DNA of 14,216 nucleotides. Origin: 2-02-FULL-46-13 sp036517235 (GTDB lineage Bacteria; Patescibacteriota; Minisyncoccia; Phycocordibacterales; DSPV01). Location of the stretch: assembly GCA_036517235.1 (NCBI GenBank), contig DATDXL010000060.1:1-14216 (forward strand), in the 5' to 3' direction. The notes beneath the pieces were generated by a model that worked only from the letters and a program-made list of their open reading frames with translations, ran no database searches and was not told the origin of the DNA. Below are positions 5,815-13,093 of the stretch, one piece after another (the stretch's first letter is position 1; each line of letters opens with the position of its first letter). The translations under genes were made by a program, and so were the position numbers.

Positions 5815-8391
5815 ATGCTATATTTTAACAACGTGACGAAAAGACGCCTGAAAAAAAGGCATGTGAAGCACAACGCCCTCATGGGAGCTGTCGCCCTCTG
5901 TTTTATTGTAGGAGGCGTATTCATTTTATGGATTTCAAGCTTCAAGATGCCGGACCTTTCGAGCCTCAACGAGCGGCGGGTGAGTCAATCCACAAAAATA
6001 TACGACCGAACGGGAGAATTCCTTCTCTACGATGTCCATCAAGACGTCAAACGCACCGTGGTACCATTCGACGCGATAAGCCGCAACATCAAGAACGCAA
6101 CGGTCGCGATAGAAGACACGGAGTTTTACCAACACCATGGAATCAAACCGACGGCAATCCTACGTGCGATACTTGCCAACCTCGGCGCCCTCTCCTTCAG
6201 TCAGGGTGGGTCAACTATAACTCAGCAGGTAGTAAAAAACACTATTCTTACAAAAGAAAAACAGGTGTCACGAAAACTAAAAGAGTGGGTGCTTGCGCTG
6301 AAACTGGAAAGTATGATGGACAAAGAATCTATCCTCGTCCTCTACTTAAACGAATCTCCCTACGGTGGAAGCATCTATGGTATTGAAGAAGCGGCGCAAA
6401 CATTCTTTGGTAAATCAGCGGTAGAGGTGACACTCGCCGAATCGGCGTACCTCTCGGCGCTCCCTAATGCACCGACCTATTACTCTCCCTACGGAAATCA
6501 CATGGATAAATTGGAAGAGCGGAAAAATCTGGTTCTTGAGAGGATGAAACAGAGCGGTTTTATCACTGACGAAGAGTACGCAGCGGCACGAGCCGAGACG
6601 GTGACATTCAAACCTGAACAAACCACAGGCATCAGCGCGCCCCACTTCGTGCTGTTCGTGAAAGAGTATCTCGAATCTAAGTACGGTCCCCAAGCCATCA
6701 GCGACGAGGGGTTTAAGGTGATCACCACACTTGATTACCACTTACAGCAAAAAGCGGAGGAGATCTTGAAGCGGAACGCGGAAGCAAACGAAAAGACATT
6801 CAACGCGGCCAACGCCGGGCTCGTGGCGATTGATCCAAAAACAGGAGACATCCTGGTAATGGTAGGCTCGCGCGACTACTTTTCAAAATTAACAGTGCCG
6901 GATAATTGTACGCCTGGGGTAAGTTGTAAATTCGATTCTAACTTCAATGTGACGCTAGCGAAACGCCAGCCGGGGTCTGCCTTCAAGCCTTTCGTCTACG
7001 CCACGGCGCTCTCCAAAGGCTACACGCCAGATACTATGGTATTCGACGTGAAGACCGAATTTTCGACGTTCTGCAATTCTGACGGTACCCCGACACACCC
7101 GCAAGATGCGGACAAATGTTACCAACCCAGCAACTATGACAATGTCTACCGCGGACCGATAAGTATGCGAAACGCCCTCGCTCAATCGATAAATATCCCT
7201 GCTATCAAATTTCTCTACCTTGCCGGTCTGAAAGATTCCCTGCGGGTCGCGGAAGACATGGGCATCAGCACCCTCGATGACCCTAGTCGCTATGGCCTCA
7301 CGCTGGTACTCGGGGGCGGGGAAGTTTCACTCCTTGACATCACAAGCGCCTATGGGGTTTTCGCGAATAGCGGTGTTCGAAACAGATACCATGCCGTCAA
7401 CGCCGTATACGACCACAACGGTCAGTTGCTCGAAGCATATAGTGCATCGCCTTTCCGGGCAATAGAAAAAAACGTCGCACTCCAAATCTCCGACATCCTA
7501 TCGGACAACAAAGCTCGTGCGCCAGCGTTCGGTGATTCATCATACCTCTATTTCCCAGGGAGAGAAGTTGCGGTAAAAACCGGTACCACCAACGACTATC
7601 GGGATGCCTGGATCATAGGGTATACACCTTCTTTTGTTGCGGGGGCCTGGGCAGGGAATAACGATAATAGCCCTATGGAAAAAAAGGTGGCGGGTTTTAT
7701 AGTCGCGCCGATGTGGCATGAGTTCATGAAAGATGCTCTCGCGAGTACGTCTCCGAGCGAGAGATTTGAACGGCCGGAAGAAAGGGATGTGTCTACGCTT
7801 AAACCCGTGCTTCGCGGGTTTTGGCAAGGAAACCGCTCGTATATACTAGACAAAGTATCAGGTAAACTGGCTACTGAGTACACACCCTTAGAAACAAAAG
7901 AAGAGAGAGTGGTCACTGATGTACATTCGATACTACACTGGGTGGACCGGAACAACCCTCTTGGGCCACCACCTCTAAACCCAGGGTATGACCCCCAGTA
8001 CCCCTACTGGGAGTACGGGGTCGCTAAATGGGTTGCCGAGCACGGTATCGTGAATGAGACCGATTCAGTCATCCCTGTACAGCAAGATGATGTGCATACA
8101 CAAACAAACCTCCCCCGTGTGATGGTGACGGGAATAGACCCTTCCAGCATATACCCGGCGGACAGCACGCTGACACTCTTCGTCACCGGCCAGGGGAGGT
8201 ATCCCCTCACCCGTGTTGATTTTTTCCTCAATGACCAATTTATAGGATCAAGCAGTCGCCAACCTTTCACCCTCTCCTTCGTACCAAACTCCTTAGGCAA
8301 CATTAATGAGCTCAACTCACTTAAAGTGGTCGGGTACGACTCTGTTTTCAATAAAGGAGAAACGGTACTCGCCCTCCGCTTGAACTACTAA
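5815..8391 (+). CDS. Class A penicillin-binding protein (bifunctional transglycosylase/transpeptidase)
   Basis: Membrane-anchored enzyme that polymerises glycan strands and cross-links peptidoglycan. 858 aa from the ATG at 5815. A basic N-terminus (KRRLKKRHVKH) precedes a single membrane helix at about 21-41. The GT51 domain carries the catalytic Glu100 in EDTEFYQHHG, then GGSTITQQ (131-138) and ILVLYLNE (173-180). The transpeptidase domain has the nucleophile motif SAFK (Ser388, Lys391), SIN (458-460) and KTG (588-590). The last 90 residues or so (VMVTGIDPSS onward) look like an Ig-like or PBP C-terminal beta domain. Between GT51 and the SxN motif lie Cys365, Cys371, Cys420 and Cys435, which could form disulfides outside the cell. 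It resembles PBP1A/PBP1C; no finer subclass is claimed. Confidence 0.95.
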   Translation: MLYFNNVTKRRLKKRHVKHNALMGAVALCFIVGGVFILWISSFKMPDLSSLNERRVSQSTKIYDRTGEFLLYDVHQDVKRTVVPFDAISRNIKNATVAIEDTEFYQHHGIKPTAILRAILANLGALSFSQGGSTITQQVVKNTILTKEKQVSRKLKEWVLALKLESMMDKESILVLYLNESPYGGSIYGIEEAAQTFFGKSAVEVTLAESAYLSALPNAPTYYSPYGNHMDKLEERKNLVLERMKQSGFITDEEYAAARAETVTFKPEQTTGISAPHFVLFVKEYLESKYGPQAISDEGFKVITTLDYHLQQKAEEILKRNAEANEKTFNAANAGLVAIDPKTGDILVMVGSRDYFSKLTVPDNCTPGVSCKFDSNFNVTLAKRQPGSAFKPFVYATALSKGYTPDTMVFDVKTEFSTFCNSDGTPTHPQDADKCYQPSNYDNVYRGPISMRNALAQSINIPAIKFLYLAGLKDSLRVAEDMGISTLDDPSRYGLTLVLGGGEVSLLDITSAYGVFANSGVRNRYHAVNAVYDHNGQLLEAYSASPFRAIEKNVALQISDILSDNKARAPAFGDSSYLYFPGREVAVKTGTTNDYRDAWIIGYTPSFVAGAWAGNNDNSPMEKKVAGFIVAPMWHEFMKDALASTSPSERFERPEERDVSTLKPVLRGFWQGNRSYILDKVSGKLATEYTPLETKEERVVTDVHSILHWVDRNNPLGPPPLNPGYDPQYPYWEYGVAKWVAEHGIVNETDSVIPVQQDDVHTQTNLPRVMVTGIDPSSIYPADSTLTLFVTGQGRYPLTRVDFFLNDQFIGSSSRQPFTLSFVPNSLGNINELNSLKVVGYDSVFNKGETVLALRLNY

Positions 8392-8402
8392 TGACCAAGA
8401 AG

Positions 8403-8717
8403 TCATTTGATATCATTGATATCAATACCTACCTGTTCACGCAACAATTCCATAATGTGTCTTTTTTTAATTAAAAGCTGGCTCTTCACTGCTGGATGAG
8501 CATCAAGGTAAACGACGCCATCTTTGATTCTCACAGAGCTATCTGGGATCGGGATATTAAAAACTTTAGAAAGAGCCCCCGCCACTAACGAGCGGCTGCG
8601 TATCCTCTTACTTACCCTAAAGAGAGTTTTCGAAAGGAGAGAGCTTATCTCTTTCCACTCCATCCTGTTAGAAATAGGAAGCGCCTCGGTTTGTATAAGG
8701 TGAGTCGCCTTCATCAT
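8403..8717 (-). CDS. DUF721 / DciA-like small protein
   Basis: 104 aa. The C-terminal half, SVRIKDGVVYLDAHPAVKSQLLIKKRHIMELLRE (61-94), has the strand-strand-helix pattern of the DUF721 family: a short V-I-x-x-G-V-V-Y-L strand, a basic S-Q-L-L-x-K helix, then a leucine-rich helix. DciA, the ancestral loader of the DnaB helicase, belongs to this family, and DUF721 genes often sit near dnaA-dnaN. The N-terminal half is basic and helical, with a weak match. The start has two consecutive ATGs and no Shine-Dalgarno. It lies downstream of dnaN on the same strand, 156 bases away, where recF often sits. It ends 11 bases from the convergent penicillin-binding protein gene. A helicase-loader role is inference from family and position. 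Confidence 0.6.
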   Translation of the reverse strand: MMKATHLIQTEALPISNRMEWKEISSLLSKTLFRVSKRIRSRSLVAGALSKVFNIPIPDSSVRIKDGVVYLDAHPAVKSQLLIKKRHIMELLREQVGIDINDIK

Positions 8718-8873
8718 TTGGTAATTGTTTATATTGTAGTTTCATTGTTTTGCCTTAAGGCGCTTCTGCGGGAAAAAATTCGAGTTCAAAAAGTAATTGC
8801 CCGACAAACAAGTTCTATTCCCACACCTCCCTCCCAACATTAATAAAAGTTATCTCTAACGGGATCTGTGCTC
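8718..8873. other. Gap between dnaN and the DUF721 gene
   Basis: 156 bases without a convincing gene. It holds a 10-bp palindrome, GCCTTAAGGC (8752-8761), and on the minus strand a G-rich run, GGGAGGGAGGTGTGGG. A -10-like TACAAT/TATAAA cluster lies shortly before the DUF721 start on the minus strand without a good -35. No intrinsic terminator with a T tract is evident. Confidence 0.5.
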
Positions 8874-9971
8874 TTACCGATTCATAGGCATCACCAGATA
8901 AGTGAACGATTGATCCCCAACCCCTTGCACCACAAGAGGTTTATGTGGTCCGTTGAAACGCAATAAAAGGCTGTCGGCGGCAATTGATTGGAAGCAATCA
9001 GTGATATAACGGTGGTTAAAGTTCATGCTCAACTCTTCCCCCTTCAGCACCGCGTCAAGCTTCATAGTGTTCTTCCCAACATGTTCATTATATGTCTCCA
9101 ATTCAAACGCCTTCTTGTTTGGGGAAAGTAAAAAACCCACCTGGTGAAAAGTATTCGAAAAAATAGTCGCTATCTTTAACGCTGAAACAAAGTCCTGTTT
9201 CAAGACCACAGCCTCTGTTTTTTCTGTTTTGGGAACAATTTGCTCGTAATCTGGAAAAGTCCCTTCAACAAGACGAGAGACAACATACACTTCTCCACCC
9301 CAAAAAGAAATCTGATTTTTATTTATGACAATCTCCAAATCACCGCGATAATCCTCAAAAAGGCGTATAGTGTCGGAAACATTTTTAAAAGGGATGAGTA
9401 GGGGGTGGAAATCGGTAATTTTCTTAACAGGAATCTTTTTCTCCGCTAGCCTAAAAGAATCCGTTGCCGCGAAAACTAGATTTTTTTGATCGTAGTGTAT
9501 ATACACACTTGAAAGTTCTGGCTTCATGGAAGAAATAGCGGCCGCGTACCACACCGCCCGCAAACCTTTTATAAAATCTTGTGCAGGTAAAGTTATGGGA
9601 GATCCTTCAGTTTTTGGTATATTGGGAAAATCATCAGGGTTTAGTGTTTTTATACTTGTTTTTGTTTGTTTGGTGATAACCTCAAAAACACCCGCAGCAG
9701 ACTCAAACAACACATTGCCCTCTTGGGGGAGTTGAGTTAATAAAGAACTTAAAACAGAAACAGGAACAGCAACCCTTCCCTCTTTTAAAACTCTAACCGA
9801 GACCTCCCCAATAACACCCAAATCAAGATTTGTTGAACTAATAACAAGTTTACCATTTACAACTTGCAGCAAAAAACAACCTAAAATAGGTAGGTTTTGT
9901 GTTTTTCCGGCAACCCTCTCTATTTTTTGGAGAAGGTTTGTTATTTTACTTTTTACACACTCAATTTTCAT
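8874..9971 (-). CDS. dnaN: DNA polymerase III beta subunit (sliding clamp)
   Basis: Ring-shaped dimer that tethers the replicative polymerase to DNA. 365 aa from the ATG at 9971-9969, the usual clamp length. The start MKIECVKSKITNLLQKIERVAGKTQNLPIL matches the family N-terminus; ATDSFRLAEK (169-178), RLVEGTFPDYEQIVP (233-247) and the C-terminal YLVMPMNR are family hallmarks. A TTG 69 bases upstream in frame would extend the protein into the DnaA-box region with unrelated residues and is rejected. No Shine-Dalgarno. TATATA on the minus strand lies 6 bases before the ATG but lacks a good -35. It follows dnaA on the same strand. Confidence 0.96.
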   Translation of the reverse strand: MKIECVKSKITNLLQKIERVAGKTQNLPILGCFLLQVVNGKLVISSTNLDLGVIGEVSVRVLKEGRVAVPVSVLSSLLTQLPQEGNVLFESAAGVFEVITKQTKTSIKTLNPDDFPNIPKTEGSPITLPAQDFIKGLRAVWYAAAISSMKPELSSVYIHYDQKNLVFAATDSFRLAEKKIPVKKITDFHPLLIPFKNVSDTIRLFEDYRGDLEIVINKNQISFWGGEVYVVSRLVEGTFPDYEQIVPKTEKTEAVVLKQDFVSALKIATIFSNTFHQVGFLLSPNKKAFELETYNEHVGKNTMKLDAVLKGEELSMNFNHRYITDCFQSIAADSLLLRFNGPHKPLVVQGVGDQSFTYLVMPMNR

Positions 9972-10187
9972 ATTATGTATATAAAATCTATTATTACTTT
10001 CTATAAGACCTGTTAGTATGTGGATTGTTGTTTGTATCAAGTGGTGTAAGGTTTTTTGAGATGGTTTGGGGTGTGGATAGGTGGGGGTTGTTTTTTATAG
10101 GGTGTGGATAGGTGGGGGTTGTTGTGAAAAAAGGGTTTTTAGTGAAAGGTTGTGCTTTAATTGTTAACAACCTATACACAGATTATT
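9972..10187. other. Candidate replication origin (oriC) between dnaA and dnaN
   Basis: A 216-base gene-free gap. DnaA-box-like nonamers (consensus TTATNCACA) occur as TGTGGATTG (10019-10027), TGTGGATAG (10072-10080 and 10103-10111) and, on the other strand, CTATACACA (10172-10180). Most differ from consensus only at the first base. An AT-rich stretch at about 9970-10006 could unwind. A palindrome, TTGTTAACAA, lies at 10161-10170. From 10021 to 10160 the plus strand contains almost no C. Assignment rests on position beside dnaA and the box cluster; no replication data are visible. Confidence 0.65.
10069..10123 (+). repeat. Two 24-bp direct repeats containing DnaA boxes
   Basis: Identical 24-base units at 10069-10092 and 10100-10123, period 31. 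Each carries TGTGGATAG followed by GTGGGGGTTGTT. The period is close to three helical turns, so proteins bound to both would lie on about the same face of DNA. The G runs at 10068-10071, 10083-10087, 10100-10102 and 10114-10118 could also form a quadruplex with long loops. Confidence 0.85.
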
Positions 10188-11555
10188 TTATATCAGAGCT
10201 CGTATTTGATTTATCTCTTCTAAAAGAGATGGGTTGAATTTAATCTCATTTCTTATCTTTTCACATGAATGAATCACGGTGGTGTGGTCTCGCCCACCTA
10301 GTTTTTGACCGATAGAGGGAAATGAAATATTGAAATCTTCCCGTAGTATATACATTACCAATTGGCGCGGTTTCACCACCTCCTTACGTCGGGTCTTTTC
10401 ATAAATGCTTTCTTCCTCTATATTGTAAAAATCAGCAATCACTTTCGCGATATCTTTTATAGAGACGTTCTTCTTTGGTTTACTTGAATTTTTCAACAGG
10501 TTTTTTATTTCATTAAGATTTAACTCACGCCCTTTTAATTGTGATTGACATAAAACGGAATTGATAACACCCTCAAGCTCCCGCACATTACCCTCCACCA
10601 CTGTTGCAATATACTCGATAATCTGAGAGTCAACGAGATAGTTTTGCTGAGAGAGCTTTGTTTTTAGTATTGCCTGGCGCGATTCATGGTCAGGTTGCGG
10701 TATGTCGACGATCATTCCGGCAGCAAAACGCGACTTGAGGCGTTCTTCGAGGTTGGGGATAAAATTCGGATGTTTGTCAGAGGAAAACACGATTTGTTTG
10801 TTGTTCTCGTACAGATTATTGAACAGATGGAACAGCTCCTCTTGCGTTTTTTCCTTATTCGAGAGGAATTGAATATCGTCCATGATGAACACATCATACT
10901 TCCTGTACTTCTCTTTAAACTGGTTTACTTTTTGTGTTTGGATCGCGTTAACTAATTCAGTGGTGAAACGTTCGGAGGTGATGTAGATGACCTTTTTATC
11001 TTTTAGGACGCTCTTTACATGATTCCCTATCGCTTGAATGAGGTGAGTTTTTCCGTGCCCAGTAGATCCATACACAAAAAAGGGGTTATAGACTGTCCCA
11101 GGATTTTTTACTATTGCTTGCGCAGCTGCGTGGGCAAGCTCATTGAACGAACCAATAACAAAAGAATCAAAAGTGTAACGGGGGTTTAGGTTATCTTCTC
11201 GGTTGATATAGTACTCTTGGAGCGGCAACTCACGGTTGTTGAAAAAATTGACCTGATTCGTTGAACGCGAGTTTTCAGTCGCCGTCCTTGACTTATTCTC
11301 GCTTGCGATGAGGTATTCCGCATTCCTCACGTAATCACCAAAGCTCCGCAAGGTCTTCAGTATCAACTTGTGGTATTTGTTTACCAACCAGTCTTTGACG
11401 AAAGTGTTGGGAACCCCCACATAGACGACCCCCTCGTTTTGCTTGACTACGTGGGTATCTTTAAACCAGGTAGTAAAATTAGCATGGGAGACATTGAGCT
11501 CTATCTCCGCAAGGACGCTATCCCAAAGCTTTTTGTTGTCGATAAGGGGTGGCAT
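10188..11555 (-). CDS. dnaA: Chromosomal replication initiator DnaA
   Basis: AAA+ initiator that binds DnaA boxes, melts oriC and recruits the helicase. 455 aa from the ATG at 11555-11553, where domain I begins LWDSVLAEIELNVSHANFTTWF. A linker covers about 85-125. Domain III has Walker A GSTGHGKTH (163-171), unusual at two positions versus the common GGTGLGKTH; Walker B FIMDDIQF (223-230); ERLKSRF (271-277) with the arginine finger; and NVRELEG (323-329). Domain IV has the DNA-binding signature GGRDHTTVIHS (420-430). A longer frame reaches 11651, but those 32 residues are not DnaA-like. No Shine-Dalgarno is seen. It is divergent from rpmH and upstream of dnaN, the classic arrangement. Confidence 0.97.
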   Translation of the reverse strand: MPPLIDNKKLWDSVLAEIELNVSHANFTTWFKDTHVVKQNEGVVYVGVPNTFVKDWLVNKYHKLILKTLRSFGDYVRNAEYLIASENKSRTATENSRSTNQVNFFNNRELPLQEYYINREDNLNPRYTFDSFVIGSFNELAHAAAQAIVKNPGTVYNPFFVYGSTGHGKTHLIQAIGNHVKSVLKDKKVIYITSERFTTELVNAIQTQKVNQFKEKYRKYDVFIMDDIQFLSNKEKTQEELFHLFNNLYENNKQIVFSSDKHPNFIPNLEERLKSRFAAGMIVDIPQPDHESRQAILKTKLSQQNYLVDSQIIEYIATVVEGNVRELEGVINSVLCQSQLKGRELNLNEIKNLLKNSSKPKKNVSIKDIAKVIADFYNIEEESIYEKTRRKEVVKPRQLVMYILREDFNISFPSIGQKLGGRDHTTVIHSCEKIRNEIKFNPSLLEEINQIRALI

Positions 11556-11579
11556 TAATGAGGTTGTGGTCGTTGGCAC

Positions 11580-11585
11580 ATTATA
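11580..11585 (-). promoter_or_regulatory. -10 element of a probable dnaA promoter
   Basis: TATAAT on the minus strand (11585-11580), predicting a start near 11573 and a leader of about 17 bases. The -35 region is poor (TTACTG at 16 bases). Confidence 0.4.
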
Positions 11586-11639
11586 TACCCCAGATTTTTT
11601 CCAGTAACTTGCACCAAGCCCCTGTTTATGTTGGTAACA

Positions 11640-11648
11640 TGTGTATAG
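11640..11648 (+). promoter_or_regulatory. DnaA-box-like site upstream of dnaA
   Basis: TGTGTATAG is the complement of CTATACACA, the same nonamer as at 10172-10180, one base from consensus TTATACACA. It lies about 55 bases upstream of the dnaA -10, suggesting autoregulation or a second origin subregion. A short hairpin, ATGTT-GGT-AACAT, abuts it (11628-11640). Confidence 0.5.
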
Positions 11649-11741
11649 CATGTGGAGATGGAGCCCATGAAAGGAAAATCGTGTAATGTAAAGCGTCGCG
11701 CTTGCTTTCTGGTAATTCGCATGAACTTACTTATAGTGAAC

Positions 11742-11769
11742 TTGCTGTTTCGATTCTTCTTGATACAAT
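11742..11769 (+). promoter_or_regulatory. Promoter for rpmH-rnpA
   Basis: TTGCTG (11742-11747) and TACAAT (11764-11769) are 16 bases apart. The rpmH ATG begins 8 bases after the -10, so the transcript would have almost no leader. No Shine-Dalgarno is present between them. Confidence 0.5.
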
Positions 11770-11777
11770 AATATATC

Positions 11778-11912
11778 ATGTCATTCACCTATAAACCTAA
11801 AAAACGGAAACGAGCGAAAACACACGGTTTCTTAACTCGCGCCAAGACATCGTATGGGAAGAGAGTGTTGCGCCGTCGCCGTCGCGTTGGGAGAGCGCGC
11901 CTAGGCCTCTAG
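11778..11912 (+). CDS. rpmH: 50S ribosomal protein bL34
   Basis: 44-aa highly basic protein, MSFTYKPKKRKRAKTHGF followed by TRAKTSYGKRVLRRRRRVGR, ending RLGL. It has the bL34 pattern: a Tyr/Pro-Lys start, the K-R-K-R-A-x-x-H-G-F block, then L-R-R-R-R-x-x-G-R. It is a structural component of the large ribosomal subunit near the exit tunnel. It is divergent from dnaA and two bases before rnpA, as in most bacteria. It was found by translating the short frame directly. Confidence 0.95.
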   Translation: MSFTYKPKKRKRAKTHGFLTRAKTSYGKRVLRRRRRVGRARLGL

Positions 11913-11914
11913 GT

Positions 11915-12241
11915 ATGTTGAGAAAATCTCAAAGGCTTTCAAGGACCCAGTTTAATACGGTTCGCTCTTCTCTGTTAGTGATCACTAGCAAGTATGTTTC
12001 ATTGCGTTTTGTGTGCTCTAAACAAAACAGCAGGTTCTCGGTGGTGGTGCCGAAGTCTGTTGAACGGCTTGCCGTAGACCGGAATACATTGAAGCGCAGA
12101 ATATACGGATTTCTGGAGCACTACCCTCAAAAGGTGACAGGCATTATCTACGTTCGCTCCAAAAGCTCCACCTATGCGGGACTTACCTCTTGTATGCAGG
12201 AGGTATTATCAGAGGCGACAAAACATTGTGATGGTTTCTGA
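11915..12241 (+). CDS. rnpA: Ribonuclease P protein component
   Basis: Basic protein cofactor of RNase P, which trims tRNA 5' leaders. 108 aa. FSVVVPKSVERLAVDRNTLKRRIYGFLE (41-68) contains the family signature RNxxKRR (56-62), and the N-terminus LRKSQRLSRTQFNTV is typical. It starts two bases after the rpmH stop, so translation is probably coupled. yidD, often next in this cluster, is not present before yidC. The RNase P RNA was not found in the window. Confidence 0.9.
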   Translation: MLRKSQRLSRTQFNTVRSSLLVITSKYVSLRFVCSKQNSRFSVVVPKSVERLAVDRNTLKRRIYGFLEHYPQKVTGIIYVRSKSSTYAGLTSCMQEVLSEATKHCDGF

Positions 12242-12308
12242 CTCATTTTGTTTTGTCTGCGTCTGCTAGGGTTTTCATTAAAGGTATATACCCCTCTGCC
12301 TGGGTCTC

Positions 12309-12337
12309 TTGAATGTTCTTTAGTATTGGTCTACACT
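12309..12337 (+). promoter_or_regulatory. Promoter giving a leaderless yidC mRNA
   Basis: TTGAAT (12309-12314) and TACACT (12332-12337) are 17 bases apart, and the yidC ATG begins 7 bases after the -10. The 103-base gap upstream also holds a 10-bp palindrome, GGTATATACC (12283-12292). No Shine-Dalgarno precedes yidC. Confidence 0.45.
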
Positions 12338-12344
12338 GAGTTTC

Positions 12345-13064
12345 ATGACCCATGGTTTTTTTACGACTGTATTCTCTCAGCCCCTTTACAACGGGTTGGT
12401 TTTTTTAATAACCCTAATGCCTGCCGCTGATGCTGGTATTGCGATCATTATTTTCACCATTCTCGTGCGGCTCGTGCTCTATCCGCTCTCCAAAGGATCC
12501 ATCCTGACGCAGATGAAATTAAAAAGCGTCGAGGGCGAGATCGCCCTCATCAAGGAGACTATAAAAGACAAAACGGCGCAGGCCGCCAAGATCATGGGGT
12601 TCTATAAGGAAAAAGGATTGAACCCCCTTTCCGGGTTTGTGCTGATACTGGTGCAGATACCCATTATCTTTGCTCTCTACCACATTTTTTTAAAGAGCGG
12701 ACTTCCCATCGTCGACACTTCCCTGCTCTATTCTTTTATCACTGCGCCGCAGTCAATCAATATGCACTTTTTGGGGCTTCTGGATATTTCCGAAAAGAGC
12801 TACTTACTCGCCTTTATTTGCGCTGTGAGCCAGTATTTCCAAGCACGTCTTGCCTTGCCTCCCGCTAAGCCGCGTCAATCGAACCAGACGGAATCGTTCA
12901 AAGATAATCTAGCTCGGAGCATGAACATGCAGATGCGGTACTTCTTTCCTATCGTTGTGTTTTTCATCGTGTATTCCCTCTCGGGAACGATTGCGCTTTA
13001 CTGGATAACCACGAATGTTTTTTCCATTGCTCAAGAGTGGTATGTTCGGCGAAACTTTAAGTAG
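12345..13064 (+). CDS. yidC: Membrane protein insertase YidC/Oxa1
   Basis: Inserts proteins into the cytoplasmic membrane, alone or with SecYEG. 239 aa, the short form without the large periplasmic domain. Hydrophobic segments lie at about 29-47, 95-115, 151-167 and 199-224. Arg42 in VRLVLYPLS matches the conserved groove arginine. Residues 50-92 form the charged cytoplasmic helical hairpin with MKLKSVEGEIALIKE. The C-terminal SGTIALYWITTNVFSIAQEWYVRR is a clear family match. There is no lipobox or long signal region. khpB starts 18 bases after the stop. Confidence 0.93.
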   Translation: MTHGFFTTVFSQPLYNGLVFLITLMPAADAGIAIIIFTILVRLVLYPLSKGSILTQMKLKSVEGEIALIKETIKDKTAQAAKIMGFYKEKGLNPLSGFVLILVQIPIIFALYHIFLKSGLPIVDTSLLYSFITAPQSINMHFLGLLDISEKSYLLAFICAVSQYFQARLALPPAKPRQSNQTESFKDNLARSMNMQMRYFFPIVVFFIVYSLSGTIALYWITTNVFSIAQEWYVRRNFK

Positions 13065-13093
13065 GAGGCAATATGCAATTCTATGAAACCTGA
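13063..13093 (+). promoter_or_regulatory. Strong Shine-Dalgarno and six-codon mini-ORF before khpB
   Basis: AGGAGG (13063-13068) overlaps the yidC stop codon. The nearest ATG (13073) opens a six-codon frame, MQFYET, stopping at 13091-13093. The khpB ATG at 13083 lies inside it in another frame and is 14 bases from the Shine-Dalgarno, farther than usual. This may couple or damp khpB translation. Confidence 0.45.

Noticed and set aside
8390..8425. Inverted repeats AATGAC/GTCATT and TTGATATC/GATATCAA at the end of the penicillin-binding protein gene
   Set aside because: The second lies inside the DUF721 coding end and arises from repeated GATATC codons; the first is a 6-bp stem without a clear T tract, too weak to call a terminator.
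8762..8849. 31-codon frame (MLGGRCGNRTC...) between dnaN and the DUF721 gene, minus strand
   Set aside because: Short, no Shine-Dalgarno and unremarkable composition; not enough to call a gene.
9994..10179. 61-codon minus-strand frame in the dnaA-dnaN gap
   Set aside because: Its Pro/Thr/Asn-rich product is the translation of the G-rich origin repeats; it has no start context and covers DnaA boxes.
10041..11651. Longer N-termini for dnaN (TTG at 10040) and dnaA (start at 11651)
   Set aside because: The added residues do not match either family, and they run into the DnaA-box or promoter regions.
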